In this document: positions 7,733 through 14,969 of the stretch, piece after piece
Position numbering within the stretch: position 1 is the stretch's first letter
How the letters are laid out: the number at the start of each line of letters is the position of its first letter
DNA from: DALYLB01 sp033763135
GTDB taxonomy: Bacteria > Acidobacteriota > Blastocatellia > RBC074
Assembly (NCBI GenBank): GCA_033763135.1
Contig: JANRKY010000148.1
Location: 17,487 to 81,486, forward strand
Direction of reading: 5' to 3'
DNA: 64,000 nucleotides
Notes under the pieces: generated by a model
Told to the model about the DNA's origin: nothing
The model's database searches: none
The model's input: only the letters and a program-made list of their open reading frames with translations
Position numbers and translations under genes: made by a program

Positions 7733-10528
7733 TTCCGCCAACCGCTCATCCAGATTCCCGGCGCACCGCAGACATGCCCCCGGATATTTCGCATTCGCGC
7801 CGACGTCGATCGTGTAGTGCCAGCAGCGCTCGCATTTCGCGCCGGCCGCCTTTTCGACGGCGACGCTCAGGCCGGCCCCCTCGAGGAGCGTGACCTGCGA
7901 GACGATGAAATTGAACCGCAGATCCTCGCCGAACGATTCGAGAAACGCCTTCGTCTCGGGATCGGCGGCGATCGTCACATGCGCTTCGAGGCCGGCGCCG
8001 ATCAACTTGGCGTTGCGGGCGTCTTCGAGCGACTTCATGACGGCGGTTCGAACCTCGAACAGCCGCTCATAGCGCGCCCGAAGCGCATCGTCGATCCAGA
8101 CGGTCTCCACCGCCGGGAAGACCGTCAGGTGAACCGAGGCCGCCTCGGCCGCGGCGCCCGGGATGTTCTCCCAGATCTCGTCGGCCGTGAAGGCGAGCAG
8201 CGGCGCCAGCAAACGGGCCATGCGGTGAACGATCTCGTACACGGCCGTCTGCGCCGACCGCCGCGCCTCCGATTTCGGCGCGCTGGTATAGAGCCGATCC
8301 TTCAAAATATCGAAATAGAGCGCCGACAATTCGACCGTCGCGAACGAATAGAGGATCTGATAGACCTCGGTGAACTCGTATCCCTCATAAGCGGCCAGCA
8401 CCTTCCGATTGACTTCGTTCAGTTCGGCCAGGGCCCAGCGATCGATTTCGACCATCCGGTCATAGGGAACGCGATCCGCCTTCGGATCGAAGTCCGCCAG
8501 ATTCCCCAGGCAATAGCGCGCCGTGTTGCGCAGCTTGCGATAGGAATCGGAGAGGCGATTGATGATCTCCTGCCCGATGCGCATGTCCTCGTGATAATTG
8601 AGCGCGGCGCACCACAGGCGCAGAATGTCCGCGCCATACTGCCGGGTGAACTTCTCGGGCGCGAGGGCGTCGCCCTTCGATTTCGACATCTTCTTGCCGT
8701 CTTCATCGACGACCCAGCCGTTCATGATCACGGCGCGATAGGGCGCGGCGCCCTTCGCCGCCAGCCCGACCACCAGCGAAGAGTTGAACCAGCCGCGAAA
8801 CTGATCGCCGCCTTCGAGATACACGTCGGCCGGATAGGGCAGCCCCCGCGGTTCGAGCACGCCGAGCGAACTCGCTCCCGAATCGAACCAGACATCGAGG
8901 ATGTCCATCTCCTTCGTCAACTTCTCGGAGCCGCACTTGCCGCATTTCGCCCCTTCCGGAAGCAGATCCTTCGACTCCAGTTCGTACCAGACGTCGGCGG
9001 AGGACTCCTCGAAGAGATTGGCCACGTGCTCGATCACCTTCTGGTCGAGCAGCGCCTCGCCGCAATCCTCGCAATAAAAGACCGTGATCGGCACGCCCCA
9101 CGCCCGCTGCCGCGAGATGTTCCAGTCCGGCCGGTCCTTGAACATGTTCTTCATCCGCTCGGCGCCCCACGACGGATACCACGAAACCTTGTCGCTCGCG
9201 GCGATCGCCTCGGCATTGAGCCCGCTCTGCTCCATCGAAATGAACCACTGTGGCGTCGCCCGGAAGATCACCGGATTGTGGCATCGCCAGCAATGCGGAT
9301 AGGAGTGGTTGAACTTCTCCGCCTTGAGCAGCGCGCCGATCGATTCGAGATGCGCCATCACGGCCTTGTTGCCGTCCGGGTCGTTCTTGCTGAGCGCCAC
9401 CACCCGCTGACCGGCGAAATGCTCCACATCCTTCATGAAATAGCCGCGCCCGTCGACTGGATTGTAGATCTCCAGGCCGTACTCGCGGCCGATCAGAAAG
9501 TCCTCGTAGCCGTGGCCCGGCGCCGTATGCACCGCGCCCGTGCCCGCGTCGAGCGTCACGTGATCGCCGACCATCAGCAGGCTGTCGCGGTCGATGAAGG
9601 GATGGCGGGCGCGGAGCCGGTCGAACTGCGCGCCGGCATAGGTTCCGATGACCTCGTGGCCGCTCCAGCCGAGTTTCTTCGCCACGTCTTCGAGCAGCCC
9701 GCTCGCGACGATGAAGACCTCTTCGCCCACCGCGACCGCGTGATACTCGAATTTCGGATGCAGGGAGATGCCCAGGTTGGCCGGCAGCGTCCAGGGCGTC
9801 GTCGTCCAGATGACGATGCTCACCGATCGGCCCGCGAGTCCGGCGTCGAGTTTCCCGGCGTCGGGAAAGGCGAACTTCACATAGATCGAATAGCTCGAAT
9901 GGTCTTCATACTCGACCTCGGCCTCGGCCAGCGACGTCACGCAACTGATGCACCAGTGCACCGGCCGCGACCCCTTGTAGACCGCGCCGCGCTCGACGAA
10001 CTTGCCGAACGCCCGGACGATGTTGGCCTGATAGGTCGGATTCATCGTCACATACGGGTCGTTCCACTCGCCCAGAATGCCCAGCCGCTTGAAATCCTCG
10101 CACTGCAGCTTGACGAACTTGTCCGCGTGCGCCCGCGCCGCCTTGCGGATCGTCAGGCAGTCGAGTTCGATCTTGTTCTTCTTCAGCTCCTCTTCGACCT
10201 TGATCTCGATCGGCAGACCGTGGCAGTCCCAGCCCGGAATGTACGGCGACCAGTGGCCCATCATCGACCGCGACTTCACGACGAAATCCTTGATCGTCTT
10301 GTTGAGCGCGTGGCCGATGTGAATATTGCCGTTCGCGTACGGCGGGCCGTCGTGCAGCACAAAGAGCGGATGGCCCGCGCGCGCCTCTTTCAGTCTGGCG
10401 TAAAGGTCCATGGCCTCCCATCGCTGCAGTCGCAGAGGCTCGTTCTGCGCCAGATTTCCCTTGAGGGGAAACGAGGTGTCCGGCAGGTTGACGGTGGCTT
10501 TCAGGTCGAGTTTCGCTTCGGTTGACAT
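7730..10528 (-). CDS. ileS: Isoleucyl-tRNA synthetase
   Basis: 932 residues, class I aminoacyl-tRNA synthetase that charges tRNA-Ile. It shows the HIGH motif in 'YANGNIHIGHALNKTIKDFV', the KMSKS loop in 'DGKKMSKSKGDAL', an editing (CP1) domain with 'TAPGHGYEDF', and paired cysteines in the C-terminal zinc module (CERCWHY ... CLRCAGN). Length fits the bacterial family. The stop codon coincides with the start of an inverted repeat. No T-box-like leader is recognised upstream. Confidence 0.97.
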   Translation of the reverse strand: MSTEAKLDLKATVNLPDTSFPLKGNLAQNEPLRLQRWEAMDLYARLKEARAGHPLFVLHDGPPYANGNIHIGHALNKTIKDFVVKSRSMMGHWSPYIPGWDCHGLPIEIKVEEELKKNKIELDCLTIRKAARAHADKFVKLQCEDFKRLGILGEWNDPYVTMNPTYQANIVRAFGKFVERGAVYKGSRPVHWCISCVTSLAEAEVEYEDHSSYSIYVKFAFPDAGKLDAGLAGRSVSIVIWTTTPWTLPANLGISLHPKFEYHAVAVGEEVFIVASGLLEDVAKKLGWSGHEVIGTYAGAQFDRLRARHPFIDRDSLLMVGDHVTLDAGTGAVHTAPGHGYEDFLIGREYGLEIYNPVDGRGYFMKDVEHFAGQRVVALSKNDPDGNKAVMAHLESIGALLKAEKFNHSYPHCWRCHNPVIFRATPQWFISMEQSGLNAEAIAASDKVSWYPSWGAERMKNMFKDRPDWNISRQRAWGVPITVFYCEDCGEALLDQKVIEHVANLFEESSADVWYELESKDLLPEGAKCGKCGSEKLTKEMDILDVWFDSGASSLGVLEPRGLPYPADVYLEGGDQFRGWFNSSLVVGLAAKGAAPYRAVIMNGWVVDEDGKKMSKSKGDALAPEKFTRQYGADILRLWCAALNYHEDMRIGQEIINRLSDSYRKLRNTARYCLGNLADFDPKADRVPYDRMVEIDRWALAELNEVNRKVLAAYEGYEFTEVYQILYSFATVELSALYFDILKDRLYTSAPKSEARRSAQTAVYEIVHRMARLLAPLLAFTADEIWENIPGAAAEAASVHLTVFPAVETVWIDDALRARYERLFEVRTAVMKSLEDARNAKLIGAGLEAHVTIAADPETKAFLESFGEDLRFNFIVSQVTLLEGAGLSVAVEKAAGAKCERCWHYTIDVGANAKYPGACLRCAGNLDERLAE

Positions 10529-10608
10529 AGGTTCGTGGCGTTTCGTTTCGTTCGAGATTTCAGGGGCGATCTAAAAGAAGCCGTGATCATACAGGAAAGA
10601 TTCCCGAT

Positions 10609-10657
10609 AAAAAAGCACTCGCGCCGCGGTGCTGGTGACCGGAGCGCGAGTGCTTTT
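10609..10657 (-). terminator. Intrinsic terminator downstream of the gene at 10696-11250
   Basis: A perfect 14-bp stem (AAAAGCACTCGCGC at 10611-10624 with its complement at 10644-10657) with a 19-base loop. On the minus strand it ends in a run of T. It lies after the stop at 10696 and before ileS, so ileS is probably transcribed from its own promoter in 10529-10608. Confidence 0.85.
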
Positions 10658-10695
10658 CGAAAACGAATCCTGCTTCGTCCGCTCCAATTGGAGCG

Positions 10696-11250
10696 TCAAA
10701 TGAACATCTCTTCGTCCTGATAAACGCGATCGACCGGCAGACGGCGGCCGGCCATGAGCACTTCGAGGCCGCGACGCAGCCCATACATCAGATAGGAGAA
10801 TTCGCGCGCGGGTTCGAGCACGCTCTGCTGCACCATGGCGGTCGTTCGCTCGAACTGATCGGTGGCGACGGCGAGCGTATGCTGCACCTGATCGACCTTG
10901 TCTCTGGCCCGTTCGACCTCCCGACGCGCAATGGCGGTCGTATCGCCCAGCAGATGGCGCACCTCTGCGACTTCATCGCGCGCCATCTCGGCGATGGCGT
11001 TGATGTGCTGAACGCCCTGGGTGAAGTATGCGCCGGCGTCCTTGAGTTCGGTCATCAACCCATGCGCCATCTTGATCACGGGTTCGGTATTGTTGAGCAG
11101 GTATTCAGCGCGCGTCTGCAGTTGGGACGCGCGCTCCGCCAGCACCACCAGCCGACGCGCCAGCAGATACATCCCGATGAAAACGGCCGCCTGAATGATC
11201 AGAAGGACCGCGACGCCCACGCCAATTAAAATGATCCATGTGCTATTCAC
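10696..11250 (-). CDS. Membrane-anchored coiled-coil protein
   Basis: 184 residues from the GTG at 11250, chosen because GAGGAG sits at good spacing upstream. The frame opens further to a TTG at 11283, but that lies in a dispersed repeat. One N-terminal membrane segment (about residues 4-28: WIILIGVGVAVLLIIQAAVF) is followed by a long helical region rich in Glu, Arg and Ala with heptad-like spacing, as in DUF948-type proteins. The C-terminus ends 'LPVDRVYQDEEMFI'. The neighbouring gene encodes a YtxH-like protein, and the pair may be envelope-stress or scaffold proteins. Function unproven. Confidence 0.8.
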   Translation of the reverse strand: MNSTWIILIGVGVAVLLIIQAAVFIGMYLLARRLVVLAERASQLQTRAEYLLNNTEPVIKMAHGLMTELKDAGAYFTQGVQHINAIAEMARDEVAEVRHLLGDTTAIARREVERARDKVDQVQHTLAVATDQFERTTAMVQQSVLEPAREFSYLMYGLRRGLEVLMAGRRLPVDRVYQDEEMFI

Positions 11251-11265
11251 TACAACCTGCTCCTC

Positions 11266-11286
11266 GTGAAGGCGGAACTCCAAACG
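11266..11286. repeat. Solo copy of the GTTTGGAGTTCCGCCTTC repeat end
   Basis: The reverse complement reads GTTTGGAGTTCCGCCTTC, identical to the ends of the composite element at 37762-38064 and to the starts of the copies at 31804 and 63862. Here it sits just upstream of the start of the coiled-coil gene and includes its Shine-Dalgarno side. Confidence 0.7.
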
Positions 11287-11302
11287 GGCTGCGTCGATCG
11301 AT

Positions 11303-11449
11303 CTAAATCGAGCCAGAAAACATCGGGACAGGAAGCCTCAACCGCAGGGGACACGGGGAACACGGGGATCAATCCTCATCGAAGCCCCGTGTTCCCCGTG
11401 CTCCCCGTGGTTGATTTCTCTTGTCCGAACGTTCCATGGTCCGATTTAG
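11303..11449. repeat. MITE-like element, copy 1 of the CTAAATCGGACC family
   Basis: About 147 bp. The left end CTAAATCGAGCCAGAAAACA and the inverted right end CTAAATCGGACCATGGAACG are terminal repeats. The core is a palindrome of the phrase 'ggggacacggggaacacggg' with 'ccccgtgttccccgtgctcc'. The right end contains the TAA stop of the YtxH-like gene. A second copy lies at 20057-20173. Confidence 0.8.
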
Positions 11450-11844
11450 CTCTCTTCGACGGCCGCGCTGACCTTGCCCTGATCCGTCTGTTTGGCTTCG
11501 CGATAGCCCTGTTTGCCGGCCTCGATGGCCGCGGCGAACTGGGACTTCTGCCGGTTGATCAGGTCCTTGCCGCGCTCGGTCAGGTCATTGACCGTCTCCT
11601 TGCCGCGGTTGCCCAGATCGGCCGCGCGCTCGACGCTCGTCTGATAGTACTCGGTCGCGCGATCCCCCACCTCCCGGCTGGTGTCGCGGGCGTAATCGAG
11701 CCCCTTCTTGGTCGCATCGGCGAGTTCCGAACGGAGTTCGCTGCCGGCCTTCGGCGCAAACAGCAGCGCCGTCACCGCGCCGATCCCGGCGCCGATCAGA
11801 AAATAGACGAGTTTGTCGCCACCATTACCATTATCGTGTGCCAT
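11446..11844 (-). CDS. YtxH-like general-stress/membrane protein
   Basis: 132 residues from the ATG at 11844, which follows a strong GAGGAGG; the open frame upstream is ignored. A single N-terminal segment with the YtxH signature 'YFLIGAGIGAVTALLFAPKAG' is followed by a long charged amphipathic helix (KGLDYARDTSREVGDRATEY, then GKETVNDLTERGKDLINRQK). YtxH proteins are small membrane-anchored stress proteins of unclear function. The TAA stop lies in the terminal repeat of the neighbouring MITE-like element. Confidence 0.85.
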   Translation of the reverse strand: MAHDNGNGGDKLVYFLIGAGIGAVTALLFAPKAGSELRSELADATKKGLDYARDTSREVGDRATEYYQTSVERAADLGNRGKETVNDLTERGKDLINRQKSQFAAAIEAGKQGYREAKQTDQGKVSAAVEES

Positions 11845-12078
11845 ATCTTCAGCCTCCTCTCGGGATGTTCGGCAGGCGCTCCCGCCCGCCGACGGATTTT
11901 TCAAAAAGACGGTCTGCAGGGGGGCGGGGTCACGGGGACTCGCCTCCCGCCATTCGAAACGAGATCGGCGCAGATGAGTTCATACGCGTTGAAATGCCGA
12001 TCAATATTTGCGATGGATGTTGTTCATAGACCGGCCGGACTATAGCATCGAAAGAAGGCAACATCAAGATAACGCTAA

Positions 12079-12108
12079 TTGACACTCCTGTGAGCGCACG
12101 GCTACAAT
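12079..12108 (+). promoter_or_regulatory. Sigma-70-type promoter for tatA
   Basis: TTGACA at 12079-12084 and TACAAT at 12103-12108 with an 18-base spacer. Transcription would start near 12115, with tatA translation beginning at 12152 after an AAAGGAGA ribosome binding site. Confidence 0.75.
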
Positions 12109-12151
12109 GGCCTGTCATCTTGGAAAGGCAACCTCAAAGGAGATAATCAGT

Positions 12152-12346
12152 ATGCAGAATTTCCTCTTCCTGATTGGCGGCCTGGGCCCCACGGAACTTG
12201 TCATCATTCTCGTCATTCTTCTCTTGTTGTTCGGCGGCAGCCGGCTGCCCTCGCTGGCGAAGGGGCTCGGCGAAAGCATCCGCAGTTTCAAGAGCGGCGT
12301 CAATGAGGAGCCCGAAGACAAGAAAGACTCCTCCAAGCCGGCCTGA
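12152..12346 (+). CDS. tatA: Twin-arginine translocase TatA/TatE family subunit
   Basis: 64 residues. It has a short N-terminal membrane helix ending in a Phe-Gly hinge (ELVIILVILLLLFGGSRLP), then the amphipathic helix 'LAKGLGESIRSFKSGVNE' and an acidic/lysine tail, the classic TatA layout. TatA oligomers form the pore for folded proteins with RR signal peptides; the FAD oxidoreductase at 54.8-56.1 kb carries an RRSFLQ motif that could be a client. It has its own promoter and a terminator, so it is monocistronic. tatC is not in this window. Confidence 0.93.
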   Translation: MQNFLFLIGGLGPTELVIILVILLLLFGGSRLPSLAKGLGESIRSFKSGVNEEPEDKKDSSKPA

Positions 12347-12383
12347 GCCGGCGGACGGTCCATTTTCCAATTCTGATTCAGGC

Positions 12384-12466
12384 TGAAAAGGCGCAAAAGA
12401 CACAGGGCCCGTTTGGGGCTGACGGCTCAGAGAACCGTGATCCGGTGTGTGTTTTGCGCCTTTTCG
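12384..12466 (+). terminator. Terminator-like hairpin after tatA
   Basis: GAAAAGGCGCAAAA at 12384-12397 pairs with TTTTGCGCCTTTTC at about 12452-12465, with a partly paired interior. The 3' arm supplies the T-rich stretch. Confidence 0.7.
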
Positions 12467-12512
12467 GCAGAGAGCAACCGCATTTCAGGCCCCGCGTCGC
12501 GACGTCTCAGCT

Positions 12513-13832
12513 ATGTCTCGCAAGCGCCACCACAACCATCAGCGGCCGCGGCAGCAGCCCGGTTCGGAGCGTTCCTATCTCGCCTATCAGATCGATCTTC
12601 CCGCCCAGAACATCTCGCGGACCGAGCTCGTCCGGCTGATTCGGGGAGGCGAGGACACGCATCTCGAACTGAAGGTCCGTTTCAGCAACGTCGAGAAACT
12701 GACGGCGGAGGTCATCGCCCTCGCGAACACGGAGGGCGGAGCGATCATCTTCGGGGTCAATGACCAATTGCGGATCGAGGGGGTCGACGATGTCGAGGAG
12801 GTCGAGGAGCAGTTGCGCGAGCTGTGCGCGCGCGAGATCCAGCCGCCGGTCTTCCCCTATCTCAACAAGGTCGCCTTCGACAGCGGCCGGCGGATCGTCG
12901 TCCTCGAAGTCGAGAACGGCAATCGCCCGCACCGGACGCTGGACGACCGCTATTACATCCGGGAAGGCGCGACGAAGCGCGAGGCGAGCCGCGAGGAGAT
13001 CTCGACGATCTACAGGGAGTCGCACGTCGTGGGCTTCGAGCAGGCGCCGGTCTTTCAGGCGCAGTTCGACGGGGACATCGACGAGTCGCTTTTCTGGAGC
13101 TATGTGCGCGGCGTCAATCCGGGATACTGGGAGGAGTCGAGCCGGGGCTTTCCGACCGATACGGTGCTGCGCGAGATGGGGCTGGCGACCAAGGTGGGCG
13201 AAACGCTGCTGCCGACGATGGGCGGGATGCTTCTGTTCGGCTGGGATGAGAGCCTGAGGCGACTGCTGCCGAATGCCGATGTCCGGCTGACGCGGCTGAG
13301 CGGCAATGCGCCGACCGCGCCGGTCGTCGAGCAGGTTCATCTCCAGGGAAATCTGCTGCGCCTTTTCGACGGCTCGATCCACTTCATCAAGCGCTATGTC
13401 GATCTGTGGGATGCGCGTCCCTCGCGAAAGGTCCGGGAAGGCGGCGACGCGAACGACGAGGCGGGCATTGTCCCGGGCCGCGCGCACTATCATCGGGGCG
13501 CGATTCTGGAGGCGCTGACCAATTTCCTCGCGCATCGCGACTGGAGCGCCCGCGAGGCGCGCGCGCGCATCAACATCTATGACGACTGCATTGAGTTCAT
13601 CAACCCGTCGCGACAGCTCGAACTGCCGATCGCGTCGCTTCGCTACGGCGTCGCGATTCCGCCCAATCCGCGCCTGAAGGCCATCTTCACCAACCCGCAT
13701 TACGGTCTGCCCTCGCCGCACGGCGGCATCCCGATGCTCTTCGCCGAGTCGATAAACGTCGCGCGCCGCGCGCCCGACGGCCCCTCGATCACCAATCACG
13801 AGTTTCGCCTGAAGATTCACGGACTGCGATGA
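12513..13832 (+). CDS. AlbA_2/Schlafen-like ATP-binding domain protein
   Basis: 439 residues from the ATG at 12513. After a basic N-terminus (MSRKRHHNHQRPRQQ) comes the AlbA_2 (divergent AAA_4) core: 'EDTHLELKVRFSNVEKLTAE', 'VIALANTEGGAIIFGVND' and 'YYIREGATKREASREEI'. The C-terminal half carries an ATPase-like region with 'GAILEALTNFLAHRDWS' and 'IEFINPSR', as in transcriptional-regulator/ATP-dependent helicase-like proteins of this family. These proteins are nucleic-acid-associated regulators, and some are linked to phage defence. The stop abuts the xisI stop directly (TGATCA). Confidence 0.8.
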   Translation: MSRKRHHNHQRPRQQPGSERSYLAYQIDLPAQNISRTELVRLIRGGEDTHLELKVRFSNVEKLTAEVIALANTEGGAIIFGVNDQLRIEGVDDVEEVEEQLRELCAREIQPPVFPYLNKVAFDSGRRIVVLEVENGNRPHRTLDDRYYIREGATKREASREEISTIYRESHVVGFEQAPVFQAQFDGDIDESLFWSYVRGVNPGYWEESSRGFPTDTVLREMGLATKVGETLLPTMGGMLLFGWDESLRRLLPNADVRLTRLSGNAPTAPVVEQVHLQGNLLRLFDGSIHFIKRYVDLWDARPSRKVREGGDANDEAGIVPGRAHYHRGAILEALTNFLAHRDWSAREARARINIYDDCIEFINPSRQLELPIASLRYGVAIPPNPRLKAIFTNPHYGLPSPHGGIPMLFAESINVARRAPDGPSITNHEFRLKIHGLR

Positions 13833-14213
13833 TCAGGCGGTCGCATACTCTGTAAATTGGCGGCGATCAGGGCGCTGAAACCCCAGAACGATCCGTTCAC
13901 GCGGGATGCCGGCCTGCGCCAGCTCATCCGCAAGCGGCTGGTCCGTCTCATTTCGCTGCAGCCAGACCTTCTCCTCAAGGATATCGATGTGAATGACGAT
14001 CTGATGAATGCGGCGATGATGCTCCCAGCCGACTTCGACAAGAAGATAGTGATCGTGGACCGCATCGAAGACCGACTGCAGCGCAATCCCCTGGGCGGGC
14101 CTGCTGATCGAATGATATTTGTCGATCAGCGCGCGGATAATCTGACGAAACCACTCCACCTGGGAATCAGATCCGGAAAGAGCTCCCGTCTCAGCGTCAA
14201 TTACGATATCCAT
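13833..14213 (-). CDS. xisI: XisI-like protein
   Basis: 126 residues. The sequence matches the XisI pattern: 'VEWFRQIIRALIDKYHSI', 'QSVFDAVHDHYLLVEVGW', 'RRIHQIVIHIDILEEKVW' and 'ADELAQAGIPRERIVLGFQ'. XisI was named as a factor controlling excision of the fdxN element in Anabaena, but most homologues occur without such an element. Its ATG overlaps the xisH end by 13 bases, so the pair is one translational unit. No recombinase or nif gene is seen nearby. Confidence 0.88.
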   Translation of the reverse strand: MDIVIDAETGALSGSDSQVEWFRQIIRALIDKYHSISRPAQGIALQSVFDAVHDHYLLVEVGWEHHRRIHQIVIHIDILEEKVWLQRNETDQPLADELAQAGIPRERIVLGFQRPDRRQFTEYATA

Positions 14214-14617
14214 TGGCTGACCCTCCTTTTCAGGTCATCGATCACGATCAGATTGAGCCGTTGCCGACGAAGAACGAACGCGCCAAACTCATCCGCGAAA
14301 AGGCTGTCGTACACGTCGGCGGTAACTGCCAAGTATAATACCCGATCAGGCTCAACCATCGCCAATACGTCGCGATAGAGGTTGTATTGACCAACTGCCT
14401 GCTGCAAGTCGCTGAGGGGGGAATCGCCAAGAAAACTCTTGACCTCCACTGCGATCTTCACGGGGCCCTTTTGAGCGGCGACCAGGTCCTTTTCCGCTCC
14501 GAGATCAACATACTGCTTCCTGCCGAGAAAACTGAGATATAAGGGATCGTGCGTGATGATCCATCCTTCCTGGGCAAGCGCGTCGATGACATGCAGGTGG
14601 TACAAGTCTCTGGCCAT
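14201..14617 (-). CDS. xisH: XisH-like protein (PD-(D/E)XK-like fold)
   Basis: 138 residues from the ATG at 14617; the frame is open far upstream but runs antisense to comEA/comEC. It shows the XisH signature: 'VIDALAQEGWIITHDPLYLS' and 'DLGAEKDLVAAQKGPVKIAV', then 'EVKSFLGDSPLSDLQQAVGQ' and 'YNLYRDVLAMVEPDRVLYLA'. The GAEKD ... AVEVKSF arrangement (Asp/Glu then ExK) resembles a restriction-endonuclease-like core, as noted for this family. With xisI it forms an overlapping two-gene module found in cyanobacteria and other phyla. Biochemical role unsettled. Confidence 0.88.
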   Translation of the reverse strand: MARDLYHLHVIDALAQEGWIITHDPLYLSFLGRKQYVDLGAEKDLVAAQKGPVKIAVEVKSFLGDSPLSDLQQAVGQYNLYRDVLAMVEPDRVLYLAVTADVYDSLFADEFGAFVLRRQRLNLIVIDDLKRRVSQWIS

Positions 14618-14702
14618 TTTGTTCCTTTCAAAGTCGGGCCGGAATTTGCCGAATTTCCGATGATGCTTGAGTCTTGCGAAAGTCGGTGATAGCGTCGCCG
14701 AC

Positions 14703-14969
14703 ATGAAACGCCTGTGCCTGTCGATCCTTTTTCTGGCCCTCCTGTTTGCGTCGGCGCCGGCGGGCGCGCAGAGCGAGCCGCGAATCAACATCAACACCGC
14801 GTCCGTGGAGGAGCTGCGAACGCTGCCGGGGATCGGGCCGGTGCTGGCGGAGCGGATCGTCGCGCACCGCGGCCGGCATGGCCGCTTCAAGCGCCCGCAG
14901 GACATCGTCATCGTTCGGGGGATGAGCGCGAAGCGGTATCGCGAGATTGCGGATCGGATTCGCATTTGA
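14703..14969 (+). CDS. comEA: ComEA-like helix-hairpin-helix DNA-binding protein
   Basis: 88 residues from the ATG at 14703. A signal peptide (MKRLCLSILFLALLFASAPA, cleavage near Ala-Gln) leads to one (HhH)2 module: 'ININTASVEELRTLPGIGPV', 'LAERIVAHRGRHGRFKRPQD', 'IVIVRGMSAKRYREI'. ComEA-type proteins bind double-stranded DNA in the periplasm during natural transformation. comEC converges on it and the two 3' ends overlap by 62 bases, an unusual layout since these genes are often co-directional. Confidence 0.88.
   Translation: MKRLCLSILFLALLFASAPAGAQSEPRININTASVEELRTLPGIGPVLAERIVAHRGRHGRFKRPQDIVIVRGMSAKRYREIADRIRI

Noticed and set aside
7817..10525. A 902-codon open frame on the plus strand
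   Set aside because: It is the exact antisense of ileS in a GC-rich gene; composition is Arg/Asp/Ala-rich with no domain motif.
10529..10608. T-box leader for ileS
   Set aside because: The leader is short and lacks a recognisable T-box sequence or antiterminator; the only hairpin nearby terminates the upstream gene.
11251..11283. Longer start (TTG at 11283) for the coiled-coil membrane protein
   Set aside because: That stretch is a dispersed repeat; the GTG at 11250 has a proper GAGGAG and is directly followed by the membrane helix.
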